A stretch of 64,000 bases of DNA. It comes from Gymnothorax reevesii (Eukaryota > Chordata > Actinopteri > Anguilliformes > Muraenidae). Position 1 is the stretch's first letter. Each line of letters starts with the position of its first letter. Made by a program: the position numbers and the translations under genes. The notes beneath the pieces were generated by a model. That model was not told the origin of the DNA. It ran no database searches and saw nothing but the letters and a program-made list of their open reading frames with translations. Of the stretch, positions 22,472-33,569 are shown in pieces. The stretch spans positions 8,407,001 to 8,471,000 of the forward strand of contig CM056573.1 in NCBI GenBank assembly GCA_029721435.1, given 5' to 3'.

Positions 22472-23301
22472 GTCTCAGGCAATTCAATTTCGCGTACTGC
22501 ATGTGTCTGCGTTGACCTGCAAACTCGCGCAAAATGTCCCGTTTTATTGCACTTTTTACATGTAGCACTGGATGCGGGACAATCCAGTGCATTAGCCAAG
22601 TGCTTCTCAGAACCGCAGCGATAACAAGAGCGAGTGGAGCTTGCGTGAGGCTTTCCCTTATGTCCAGCTGCGGTTAGCATTCTAGAAGGCTGATGGCGCC
22701 TCCTGTTAGCTGATTTTGCTGTCGGCTTTGTTTGAACGTTCTGCACGGCTAATTGTCGTTCTCCCGAAATAGTTTTAGCCTGTACAGTTGCAGCTTCAAT
22801 CTCCGTTGCTATCGTAATTGCTTTTTCAAGCGTCAGTCCTGTCTCCAATAAAAGTCTTTCGTGTATGCGATTGCTAGCTACGTTCTCGACAAACTGATCC
22901 CGTATCATTTCTTTACATGTCTGTCCAAAGTCACACGTAGTCGCTAGGTCTCGTAATGCAGCGATATATTGCAGAATACTCTCATTGGATCCTTGTACAC
23001 GTTTTCTAAACGCGTGTCTTTCCACCACGACATTCACTTTAGCAATGAAGTGCGCTTTCAGTACAATAATGGCTCCGTCGTAGGTATCACCTGCATCCGG
23101 AAGGCTGCGGAAAATTCTCTGGCCCTCGGTACCCAGGCAGTGAAGCAGCAACGCCCTCCTTCTCGCATCAGGCCATTCCTCTCCCGAAGCATTGATTACG
23201 AGCAGGTAATTCTGGAACATCTTTAGCCATGCCGGAAACGGTATAGCCAGTTCTCCGGGGCAGGGCAAAAAGAAACTCGGGAATGGAGCAGCAATAGCCA
23301 T
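22435..23301 (-). CDS. gag: Gypsy gag polyprotein
   Basis: About 288 residues from the ATG at 23301; an in-frame TTG lies three codons upstream. The capsid part contains AWLKMFQNYLLV and a conserved helical region. The C-terminal nucleocapsid has two zinc knuckles, an irregular one (CYRCGSEKH…C) and a regular CX2CX4HX4C (CKKCNKTGHFARVC). It overlaps the pol frame by 37 bases, so pol expression would need frameshifting. Gag binds and packages element RNA in cytoplasmic particles. The frame is open throughout. Confidence 0.85.
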   Translation of the reverse strand: MAIAAPFPSFFLPCPGELAIPFPAWLKMFQNYLLVINASGEEWPDARRRALLLHCLGTEGQRIFRSLPDAGDTYDGAIIVLKAHFIAKVNVVVERHAFRKRVQGSNESILQYIAALRDLATTCDFGQTCKEMIRDQFVENVASNRIHERLLLETGLTLEKAITIATEIEAATVQAKTISGERQLAVQNVQTKPTAKSANRRRHQPSRMLTAAGHKGKPHASSTRSCYRCGSEKHLANALDCPASSATCKKCNKTGHFARVCRSTQTHAVREIELPETCILYIKTRSVK

Positions 23302-23349
23302 CTCGGCCAAAAAAAAGGGTAAAATATGGGTTCAGACTCCAATTTGTTT

Positions 23350-23542
23350 TGTAAAGTCTTAGGAAAGGAATAAGCAGACTAGGCTTGAGATGCTTGATGA
23401 TTCTTATTCTCCGTGCGCTTCTTCAATCTCAATTAACATGGCCATCCTGACACACTTCACTTTCGCTCTTTCTTTCTTTTCCTTTTCTCCCCTGCCCATT
23501 AATCAAGCACAGAGAACCCCTAGAGGTCAGGAGGACACAACA
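23350..23542 (-). repeat. 5' LTR of the classical gypsy element
   Basis: 193 bp partner of 18873-19065. Directly inside, on the minus strand, TGGAGTCTGAACCC may be the primer binding site. I could not match it to a specific tRNA. Confidence 0.92.
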
Positions 23543-24639
23543 CACACGTTTTCCAGCTTATCTAACCTCAGTATAGGCGCTTCTTTTTGGAGCAAAGAAA
23601 CATGTTATATTGCTGGAGGCTGTGACTATATTCTGTCAGAAGCACAAATGATTGTATAGCCTATAGTTAAAATTGACTTTTAATTATAAACTGTTTAACC
23701 CTCAATCATTTGAAAATGCGGTGGCCATTTCCGAAGAGAAGGGGAAAATACATGTAAACAAAGCTTGGTGATAAATATAATAGCCTAAGCTTGGTCGTAG
23801 TCTAACAACAGTCACACTTTAATCACTGACCCGAGTTATTCATGGCTAATCTTGGTCGATGTATTACTGACGCCTATTACCGGTTGCGGTAAATCGTTTT
23901 ACGCAATTACGCTATGTTAAAAGATTACTCGTTTTTCGGAGGCATTGAATGGTAAGACCATTAAGTCATTTTCTCATGTTTTCAGAGAAGACAAATTACT
24001 TTTCGGATAGGGGACATGGCATTTTCAAATGAATTACACGGAGCTGTAATAGAAGCTCCATTTTAAGTTGGCTATAATATGATAAGTTTGTATCACACCC
24101 CTCTGCCTGAGTATAGCCTTCTATTTAAAATTAAGTGTTAATGGTAGAGAAAGAAAGCACAATAATCAACCAAAATTAACAGCCGACAGCATGTAGAAAC
24201 AGGCTGCAATTAATTAACATTACTTTCCATACCTGCTGATCATTTTTAATGTTCTCCAACTTGGCTAGATAAAAATAATCTGTTCAGAGCATTCATATTT
24301 TCGAGAAGACGCAATATCGTCATATTCATCGAGTTTTGTTAGGTGTCACTAGCTGCTTAATTAATTTGCCAGATTAGTGCAGTATAGAAAAAGCGGTGAG
24401 CCGCTTATTGTTAGTCTACCGGCTTCAAACATTTTGAACAATCACATTCATTGCAATTTATTAATGAAAATGGCATGCTAGATAAATAGTTTGGCCAACA
24501 GTTATGCTGAGCTTAAGGCAGGCATTTACCATCTAATCGCAGTATTACGAGAGTGGACTGCTCAGTCAGTGGTTCCGAGACCTTACCTCAGTGGGAGGCC
24601 AGCAAAGACTGAAAATTTCACTGTCTCGAGACACCGCGG

Positions 24640-24830
24640 ACCAGTGGTCCAGACCAGTCCCCTAGTGGAGTAGGACAGTTACTGCAGTGGTCCGTGCTCC
24701 AAAGACCAGTGGTCCGGACCAGTCCCCTAGTGGAGATGGACAGTTACTGCAGTGGTCCGTGCTCCAAGGACTAGTGGTCCGGACCAGTCCCCTAGTGGAG
24801 CAGGACAGTCATTGCAGTGGTTCCTGTTAC
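24640..24830 (+). repeat. 65-bp tandem units in the right arm
   Basis: GGACAGT(T/C)A(C/T)TGCAGTGG recurs with GACAG at 24674, 24739 and 24804, an exact 65-bp period, inverted relative to 16424-16600. Confidence 0.88.
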
Positions 24831-24960
24831 GGGGCAGTACAGTACACAAAATGTTACAGCCCTCTCTCAAAGAGAGAGAGAGATGTTTGTGCATGTGTGT
24901 ACATGAGTGCATCTGTAGGATATGTGGGTATGTGTTCTTCATGTGACTGGTTAACAAGAC

Positions 24961-25045
24961 AGATTACATTTAAAGTCAATGCAAAGATGCGAATACACAT
25001 GTTTCACGTGTATTCGCGTCTTTGCATTGACTTTGAATGTAATCT
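24961..25045. repeat. 38-bp-arm hairpin
   Basis: Arms 24961-24998 and 25008-25045 match at 36 of 38 positions around a 9-base loop. The right arm and the following 45 bases resemble the right end of the TTAA-flanked element (26610-26686), so this may be a folded-back fragment of that family. Confidence 0.88.
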
Positions 25046-25287
25046 ATCGTGCAGAAAATTAGTTTCATGTCCAGTGTGAACGTGGCTTTAGAAACACAGC
25101 CAGATCTGGGCTACATTTATCTAAACATTATTATTATTACTTTCATTGTTGTGCACTATTAGCCAACTAAAGGTAGTCTATAGGCTTACACAGCTGTCAA
25201 GTGCACCCCTTGTCGGATTCGTTCTAGTTGCAGTAGGGCTACGCAAATGAGCAAATGTTGACTCAAGTTGCTGTTTTCTCATATAAT

Positions 25288-27248
25288 GGGCTCTAATTTC
25301 GTAGACCAGGGGCAGGCGCGGTGAATGGGGGGTGCGCCGCGCCAACGGGGTGTGTCCGGGCGTATATTGCAATTTCGTGCCCGGCGTAGCCTGGCGCAAG
25401 TACTCCTCTGTCCCGCCTCTGTCCCTCCTTCCAGCGCAAGTTTGCAAAGAAGGCGACACAGCCGAGTCAAATCTTGCTCATTGGCAAGAGAAACAATGGA
25501 TAGCGTGTTCCTGTTATTACAAACTGTTGCTGCTTAAAATTTTGGGATTAACATGCATGGACAACAATGCAAGATACGTTACACATTTATTTTCAATATG
25601 TGATCTTAACTCAGTACGATATCATAGCAATCAGGCTGTATTCCTTTCCCCTACTAAAGACGATAAAACCTAAGTGACAGTAATAGTAGCCTAGTATTAA
25701 GCCGCACTGGACGCGAAACGAATTTTTCGCTCGACAGATTGCGTTGTAAGCAGAGTCTTGTGTCCGAAAGTCTGACAGGGTTTTAATATATCTCCGTGTC
25801 CAACAGTCTATTATTGTTTTTAAATTCTTCAAATCTGCTGACTCTTTTAGATATTAAGCGTGAATATTTTGATAAGAGGGCTCAGTTCTTCAAGATGAGT
25901 ACCGAGAATTTCAATAAAATGTTTCTGTTTAAGCTGGTCAGTAAAGTGAGTAGACACTGGCGCGAGACAATGTACAATGCCTCCGTGTCTGACAGCCAAA
26001 AAAAAGAAAAAGAAAAAGAGGACGATTAGAACAGATTGATAACGAAATAAAGAATAATAATAAACATTTTAACAACAGAACATCCAATGAACACCACGAT
26101 TTATTTATTTGCGGGTCATCTTTTTGGATGTTCCGTGTGTTGGTGATATATATTTTATTCTTTATCTTGTTATAAATCTGTTCTCATATCAATACTTTTA
26201 CTTTTTGCTGGCTGCTGGACATGGATATGGTATTTTGCATTTCGCGTCGGACAGTCTTGAACGTGCATACGATAATTTATTCAGACTGTCAATGGTCATG
26301 GAATTGATTTGCTGTCTGATTGCAAGCACTATTTTATCTCTGGTATGGAAATAAAGCGCGAATCTGTTCGATCCATCTGACTAATTTTCAAAAGAAAGAC
26401 CGAATAAAGACTGCTGTCTATCTTCAACGGAAGAAAACAGACGAATAGGCTAAAAAGACTAAGAAAAGTCGATAGCTATCAATTTGCATTCTGTGAAGGT
26501 CGAACACAAACATGGCCAAGTTTGCATGTCTAATAATTCCTGGAATACTCAGAAAAATTTGAACTTTTATGACTTTCGGACACGGAGCTATATTAATACC
26601 CTGTCCGACTATCGCGTCTTTGCATTGACTTTGTCTGTAATCAGTCGTGCGAAAAAATTCATTTCGTGTCCAGTGTGCAAGCGGCTTTAATGAGCATATA
26701 TATATGTTTGTGGTTGGCTGAGAAAGATGTGAAGTCCTTAGTTTGCATCACAGATTCAGCTGCGTTGATTAAGCCAGGTCAAGTTTCCATTACGCGTGCC
26801 AACAGCCTTTAATCTGACATCAGGACAATCGATATAGATACTATAATTTATGTCCTTATTCAGATTGTTACATTAAATAGTGCTTCCTGTAATTATATAT
26901 TGCATTGAAATGTGCCTGACATTCTGGAAACCTGCCTGTGAGATTTCAGTGACGTGTGAGCACTGCCCGCGGTCAGCCAAATTACCACTGCACAGAAATT
27001 AAACCAGGTTGGAGCTGGCGAGTTTCCTGCGTAACTCCAGCGGAGACTTTTTCTATGAAATTGTCACCGCGTCTTGTTGAATATGTGACACCTCCCCCTA
27101 CTACGCCGCCACACCCATTTCGGCGCAGGTTCGTTTACCGAAGTGCACCTCACGAAATTACCACTGTGCGGGCTGCACCGGACGAAATTACCACTGCGTG
27201 AGCTGCGCCACGCTACGCCACCTGCGCTGCGCCAAGAAATTAGAGCCC
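25288..27248 (-). mobile_element. Nested, inverted copy of the PIF/Harbinger-like family
   Basis: Termini GGGCTCTAATTTCGT (left) and, inverted, GGGCTCTAATTTCTT (right). AAT flanks both sides (25285-25287 and 27249-27251). Its left end matches the outer element's right end, and its right end matches the outer left end, so it is the same family in opposite orientation. It is non-autonomous as seen, with a TTAA-flanked element inside and no recognisable transposase. Confidence 0.6.
25701..26686. mobile_element. TTAA-flanked inverted-repeat element
   Basis: TTAA lies at 25697-25700 and 26687-26690. The inverted termini begin (A)GCCGC followed by ACTGGAC(G/A)CGAAA. Similarity continues inward for roughly 100 bp (CCGAAAGTC and CTCCGTGTC blocks). 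TTAA targeting is typical of piggyBac and Kolobok transposons. No transposase seen; about 1 kb. The left terminus lacks one base of the right terminus. Confidence 0.55.
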
Positions 27249-28339
27249 AATGTGTTTGTCAGCATCAATAATTATTGTACGTAATAAATTCACGCATATT
27301 TATTGGCAGTTTTTTATTTCATTCATTCAAAAACAATATATTGTTGATTCCCCTTGGTAACACTTTACAGTAAGGGTAAAACAATTATTATAAGTCAATG
27401 CAGTACTAAGCATGTACTAGCAGGTAATTCACATTTAACTAATGCACCTGGTAATCATTTACAAATGATGTTCACATCAAGTAAGTATTAATTCATAAAT
27501 TATGGTTTAATATGGGATGTTTTCAACTTGACATTGAGGGATACACAGAAAATTAATAAATGTTCAATTATGGTTGCACAATGCTTATTCAGCTATCTAA
27601 CGCATTAGTTACCTGCTAATCAACTGATAGTTAATGAACTAATGTTAATTAATGTTAATTGTTGTACCCTGTAAAGTCTTACCATTCCCCCTTTATAATC
27701 GCACAATATTATGAAATGGCCTCACATTTACACTGCCGTGAAAAAAGCGGCAGCTGCGGTTCTAGGGGGGTTTAGAATTCCGCGGCTGCTTTTGCATTAT
27801 CAGCCTGTGGAGGTCTGTTGGCGTGACCATATATTCGGCCACTGCGAGCTTGAACCTCCCGGACCAGAAGTTTTGCCGTCTGGTGTTGCTGCTGTGTCCT
27901 ACTTCATCCATGCCAAACGAAATTTGCACTGTGCCTCGCCCACGGCGCTTTTAAAGGTGAGGAGAGGAGCTCAGTTGATTGGTGAAGATTTGACTCGACT
28001 GTGTTAAACCCACTTAAGCCTTCTCTCCTCCCTCTTTGCCACTTGCGCCGGCAGGAGGGACGGAGGCGGGTAAGAGGAGTACATGCGCCGGGCACAAAAA
28101 TGCAAAATGCGCCTGGATGCACCCCGTTGGCGCGGCGCTTCCCCTATTCACTACGCCTGCACCTGGTCAACAAATCTAGAGCCCCTTATTTTTTCAGTTT
28201 TGTTGGCTTGTCATATTTGCCTTCATTTTATTGCAGACTTCATCACAGTTTCACGGTCGCTCCTTGGATGCATTGGGGAATCCTCCCGTTAACATAATGG
28301 GGGGCGGTCCTGTCTTAGCTGCACAAGGTGATGGATAAG

Positions 28340-28605
28340 GTGAGTCATTTCCAATTTGAAGTGTAAGTTGTGAAATATGTTTTCCAATAATAATATGCTT
28401 TATTTATGCCTAATTTATTACATTAGCAAGAGAATCAGACAGTGCAGTGCTGGATGTTACAAGGCCATTTAAAAATGGCATTGAAAGCCTCAAACAGTAA
28501 GAATGAGCCTTTTGTTATTAAGCCAGTTGTAAATTTATCATTATCATGCCATGACTTTACTGGAGCTTGGGAATAAAGCATGTTTCCAAATGAACAACAA
28601 TTGAA
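28340..28605 (+). repeat. Dispersed repeat shared with 62225-62490
   Basis: Direct-orientation similarity over about 260 bp. Shared blocks include ATGCTTTAT…CCTAATTTATT, GCACTGGAT and TGGAGC…GGATAAAGCATGTTTC-like ends. No coding capacity and family unknown. Confidence 0.6.
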
Positions 28606-28609
28606 TCAT

Positions 28610-29255
28610 GGAGTTACAAAAGGACCCAACTCCACCAAGGTATTTTTGTCAGGGGAGCATTTTTTCTGTTTGCTGTTAATGCTATAATGCTATAGGAAAT
28701 TTCAAACAGTCAAGTGTAACGTGTTAAGGCCAAAAAGAGGTTTATTTAGGCTGAACATGAAGTATTCTGCCTGCCACATAAAATAATGGTAGCACTTGAA
28801 ACATGGTGGAGTTGGGCCCTTTTGTAATTAAACAAACAAAATGAAAAGACTACAATGATTTCTCCAATGAAATTTGAACTTTATTTCAAACAACAACTTT
28901 GCTTCTGCATAGGGTATGATAGTAGGTCTACTTTACTTCCAAAACTCTGCCAGTGGGTGCTTGTTCATTGGGTTGTTCACCTCAGAATCGGACATGTGTT
29001 GTTTTGTGGCCGCTTCCATGTTTGAACTAGTGCTGCCATCTAGCGGCCACCAGTAAAATTCATTGCAGAGGGGCCCAACTCCTGGACATGGGCCGCTCTT
29101 CAACTCAAAGCTAAAGAACTCACCTCAGTTAACAGCTTTATGCACTGGAGTTGGGCCTTTCCTCAATTCATTTTCATAAGTCTTAACCCAATATACAAGA
29201 CAGGCAGATAACCTGGATTTGTCAAAATCATGGAGTTGGGCCCTTTTGTAACTCC
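28610..29255. mobile_element. MITE with 25-bp terminal repeats and ATCAT target duplication
   Basis: 646 bp. The terminal inverted repeats start GGAGTTACAAAAGG and match at 24 of 25 positions (28610-28634 against 29231-29255). ATCAT flanks both ends (28605-28609 and 29256-29260). The terminal motif recurs internally: a full 20-bp copy at 28808-28827 and shorter ones at 29071-29082 and 29147-29160. No coding sequence. The superfamily is not assigned; a 5-bp duplication does not decide it. Confidence 0.82.
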
Positions 29256-29645
29256 ATCATTCAATTATTCATTGTATCCTTATCATTCACTCAAGTGACC
29301 AAAGCAAATAGGCCTCACTTGTAAAGTACACAAAATTTATTTCGTTAATGATTTTGATATTATGTTTTTACACAATCAGTCAGCGCATACAGTAATACAA
29401 ATACAAATACGCATACAGTAACTAAACCTAAATATCATTACTTAGCTTTGATTGATATGAAATATTTGGTGGGAAAACAAGTTTTTTTTAAATATAGATT
29501 GAAACATATTTCAGGCCTTGATAGTATCTGAGGTACGGAGCTTTCTACGATATCAGATAAAAAACGTGAAAATTGGCTCTTTTCTATGTTTTTGGAAAAC
29601 TGGTAGAATTGGAATTGTACAAGATTTAAACAGACTTTTTCCTAA

Positions 29646-30131
29646 TGTTATGGCCCCAATTTGTTATTACAATCTACAACACAACAGCAACAGCAAGGGA
29701 TGACAGACACAGCTTTAAAAACTCAAAACACATTTAATTTTTAACAAAGGCAAATAACGACTAAACTAATATTCTGACCAAGATTGAATTCAAAAAACAG
29801 AAATATTTATAGTTTCCTGGTGATGTGCTGGGTGAGGAAAAAAAAGCTCAAACACAGGCAAAAATCCACAAAAGAAACTTCACAGGTCTTGAACAGAAAT
29901 GACAGGTCTGGTCACACGTATCCTTCTTCTTGCAATTTCTCCTACTACTTTACTGTCTCAATTCTTTGCCTTATATACTCTTTTGCAGACCCCACCCACA
30001 TTTAGACCTCTTTTTTTTACTTTTCGGGGACTTGCCCCAGACATGTCCAGGACATGTCTAAACATAGCTCCAGTCTGAGCTGAATAAAAAAAGGTAAATA
30101 CTGCCATCCAGTGGCCTATATTCACATTACA
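29646..30131 (-). repeat. Solo LTR of the Gmr1-like family
   Basis: 486 bp from TGTTATGGCCCC to CATTACA, close in sequence to the LTRs at 6287, 37061 and 42621. Flanks are CTAA and CTGA, an imperfect 4-bp duplication. No internal sequence adjoins. Confidence 0.88.
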
Positions 30132-33100
30132 CTGAGAATATTTCGAGGACATGTATGTAGTCATAATTGATGTCATTTCTTCTATACCTGCTGTTGCTCA
30201 TCAAAAAAAAATCTCCCGAAATTGAATTTTATTCTTGATTTTTAAATTTTTTTGACATTCATATAGTTGATCAGATTATGTAGTTAGTATTACAAACTGG
30301 ACTTTGGTGAAAACGACTGTTTAGGTGTAATAGGTGCAATTCTCCAATTGCGAAAAAGCTTTGAACCATATTTCAGGCATGAATGATATTTGAGGTACAG
30401 AACTTTTTCATACACTTGTTAAGAACAGGCAGAATTTCAGCCATTTGCCCTGGGATGGAAGCGGTAATGACCATGTTCGGCCTCGCCTGCATGGCAATGC
30501 TTACTGTGCATGGAACCAGTGGCCCATTAATCAACGGTGCGTAGGAACAAAAAAGATGTACGTCACTTTCTATTCAGATTTATGATTTATAAAAACAAAC
30601 GTGACATTAAAAAAAGGGAAATTATTAACATTATGCACAAGGTCAATAAATTCCAAGTCCAACCTGATTAAATAAATGAAAATTTCATGCAGTGTATTTT
30701 ACTCATAGGTTTATAAATTTTCTTATTTTCCACAAGATGTCATTTTTATTTTTTTGCGCGTACGTATTTTTTAGGTATGAAATCTATGCAAATTTTGATA
30801 ACTAAGGCCCCAGGACTGATGACCTGGTTAACAAACCTGTTTTTGCTACTTCTGGGTCTGCTTGTTAATGCTGGTTTTGTCACAGACTGATTCCTTGAAA
30901 ATCAGTCATTACTAAGATGATCTCAGTACTGTAAATCAGGGCTACACATCTCCAGGTCCTATTTACTGCAATGTCTGTTATTTTTGGTTCAACTATGCTC
31001 AACATCCTCTAGACCGCTGTGGCATTTCTTAAATATATACCGTCTCCTTTCACTAGTAATTATACTCCTTTCTTGAAGCCCTAGAGGCTGCTTAACAGCA
31101 AAATAGAGGGGGGGATTCTTGCATCCACTAGAATAATACCTGAGTGGCAAAACTTGCAATAGCTGTCAACATGTAATAGCATGTTTGTTGAACTCATTAT
31201 AACTGGAGTTAACAGATGTTGTCAAGGAATCAGATTTGCTGTACAATCAGCTTTATAAGGTAATATAGTTAATAATGCTGCAATAACAGGACATAGTGTA
31301 AAGTGACCCATTTGTCTGTCATGAGGCCGTAGTAGGTCAAGATTTATGTCAAATATTATATTCTTCTTTTAAACTTTTGATAGATTTATTCTCGGTAGTC
31401 TACAAATGTCAGCACCATCTTTTCTCAGCGAGCCGAGTGTCCACACGGTGTACAGAAGTGCAGGCTCTTTCGTCAGCCCAAGCTAATGTATTACATATTT
31501 TTGAATCTGTCTGATAGTGACGCACACTCCATTATCTGGCACATCTTAATAATTCATTCTGAAGTAATAAATGCCTCTCAAGCGTGAGAAGTAGCAGGAA
31601 CTATCACAAATGTGAAAACCCATGCTATAATTTATAAAGATGTGTGCAATTACTGTAAAATCCACCAAAGCAGTTTAATTATTTAAAATGTGATAAGCAG
31701 CTCTTCAAGATACTACCTTGCCAGAATTGCAGAAAAGTCGAGTTTCCATGGAGGATGCATATGCATTATGTTTAATGATAATATTAATATAAAATATTTT
31801 GATAATTATGTGATTATGCTGATTCTACGACATCAATTTTTTTATCATTTGTTTATTTCAATGGGACACAGCACTTGTCCACAGATGAGCATTTCTTTTA
31901 CAAGTTTTGTACAACGTACAAAAGCAGGATGAAATTTAAAGGTATTATTTGAGTTGTCTTTATCATGTCATGTCTTTATCATCAATATCATCATGTCATT
32001 TTAATATCATGCATAAACTGATGGCAGATTGCCCACAGAACAGGCAGGAACTGAAGACAGGTGTCTTTAAAGCCAAGCAGAGCATCACCAGGGAAGAACC
32101 CCAGCATCTGGTAAAGTCAATAGGTTCCAGACCTTAGGGAATAATTGACTGCAAGGGATTTGCAGCTAATAATTAAAAATGATGATTTAATTTATGTCTC
32201 TGTTGGTTTGTCCAAATACTTTTCCGGCCCAAATATTGGGAGGGCTTTGGGTATATGAGTATATGTATGTGTATATGTGTAATTCCTGCAAAGTTCATAG
32301 AATATTTTTGACAAAACTTTGAATGCTAAAAGTCTTCCCTTTCAACACATGTTGATTGATTCATTTCAGATCAAATGAGGTTGCGTACACGGCCAAAATG
32401 ATGAATTTTGCCGTTGTCCAACTATGTATTGACCTGATTGTATTTTGAATAGATATTAATGAGCAATTCATTCAAAATTACCCTCAAAATAGCCTCTGAG
32501 TCTCAATTTCTTAGAGTACCAAGAGGCCTAACAAGGCTTTCATGGAATACTTAGCATCATTAGGCTTATGCGAGAAATCATGGAGTCTCGACAGAGAGAC
32601 ACGAGAGCGGATTCACAGATGCGCGAGGGCAATCTCTGGAGACTTCTAAAGATAACCTTCAGACAGGCTGCTGTGAGCTTCCCTTAAGTGTCCGTGAATT
32701 CAATATTACCCATAAAAATGCCAGAGGGAATATCACATTCATATTTATTTTTCAGACGGTGCCGAATGTATGAGCCTCGGCTTCTCTCCTTTTTCTGACT
32801 CAACTCATTTTATTCCGTGTGACAGGTCTCAGAGAGGAAAGCGAGAATACAAAATGTGTCTCATTAGGGAGACTCACCACTTATCAAAGAGCTTTCATTT
32901 CATCACAGTTTTCTGGAATTATTGTTATCAGATATCTCTGTTGAAACGAGAATAATCACTGAAATTACGCTGAGTCATTGAGTGTTTTGTCTGACCTTGA
33001 AAACCTGAATGCATTTGTAGGGGCTACATTTAACATTCCTTTTAAATTAATTTAATTTCATGGATATGATTACTATTCCTCTTATATATTATTTAGGGAC
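30132..33100. other. Mostly unique non-coding DNA
   Basis: No gene recognised. About 58 bases at 30358-30415 resemble 29487-29545 in direct orientation. The segment 32500-33020 is less AT-rich and mixed in composition with few repeats, a possible conserved non-coding element, though conservation cannot be judged from one sequence. Confidence 0.4.
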
Positions 33101-33199
33101 ATTTTTTTTCTTTTTTTTAATTTGAGTTCATTTACAAATGTGATGTAAAATTTCTTAGGTATTTAAGATGGCCTAATATCCCTATCTTAGTGTTACAAT

Positions 33200-33370
33200 A
33201 TGTGTAAGCATGCAAATGCACATTTTCGGTTGCAGTGAGAGCGCATGCATGTGTGTCAGTGCATAGGCTTGTATGTAAGAGTATGTTCCTGCATGTGTTT
33301 TTGAGTGTGGAGTGTGTCTGAGCCTGCGTGCACATGTGGGTGCACATATGCTTGAATGTGTGTGTTTACG
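33200..33370. repeat. GT-rich degenerate microsatellite
   Basis: Alternating TGTG/CATG-rich tract. Open frames across it (His/Thr-rich on the minus strand) are compositional artefacts. Confidence 0.65.
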
Positions 33371-33569
33371 CCAGCAGTCTGTGCGCATGTGAACCTGCCA
33401 ATGTGCAGTATATTGCCCTCAGTGTCTTAACAAACCTCATTGACAAACAGAAAATTGACATTTTAAAATGCTGAATATCAGACATTTTAATCGAAATGGA
33501 ATTAATTGGACAGTATAGCCTGATAGGACAGATATTCAGCTTCCATTTGAGGGCTTTTTAATGCAGATC

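Larger units (their letters stand above)
18873..23542 (-). mobile_element. Classical Ty3/gypsy retrotransposon, near-complete
   Basis: Two 193-bp LTRs (18873-19065 and 23350-23542) begin TGTAAAGTCTTAGG and end GGACACAACA. They differ at about five positions. The target duplication is CACAC (18868-18872 and 23543-23547). The polypurine tract AAAAGGGGGTG abuts the 3' LTR at 19066. Internal order on the minus strand is gag, protease, reverse transcriptase, RNase H, integrase, the ordinary gypsy order and unlike the Gmr1-type elements in this window. It sits inside an arm of the foldback-like element. Confidence 0.93.
16345..24880. mobile_element. Foldback-like element with long inverted arms, interrupted by gypsy
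   Basis: Left and right arms are inverted relative to each other: 16345-16850 pairs with 24880-24420, and 17220-17470 pairs with 23600-23543 plus 18872-18700, the gap being the gypsy insertion. Each arm starts with a GA-rich run and three tandem 65-bp units. Internal blocks are shuffled: 17965-18400 recurs in direct orientation at 23945-24400. A block of about 260 bp (17610-17880) is found again at 51600-51860. No transposase is recognisable. Exact ends and any target duplication are not resolved. Confidence 0.6.
15479..28184 (+). mobile_element. PIF/Harbinger-like outer element carrying nested insertions
   Basis: Both ends read GGGCTCTA(A/G)ATT as inverted termini, flanked by CTT (15476-15478 and 28185-28187). 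The left 430 bp matches, inverted, the right end of the nested copy (26760-27248). The right 290 bp matches, inverted, that copy's left end. So this and the element at 25288-27248 are two copies of one family in opposite orientation, each with its own 3-bp flanking repeat. Most of the interior is later insertions. Family assignment rests on the GGGC terminus, the 3-bp duplication and a HARBI1-like fragment at 15876. Harbinger normally targets TWA, which CTT is not. Confidence 0.55.

Noticed and set aside
15479..27248. Single element ending at 27248 with 430-bp terminal repeats
   Set aside because: Flanking bases do not match for this pairing, and it would overlap the 25288-28184 pair; nesting of two inverted copies explains all four ends and both 3-bp flanks.
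33132..33388. His/Thr-rich minus-strand open frames
   Set aside because: Produced by the GT-rich microsatellite.
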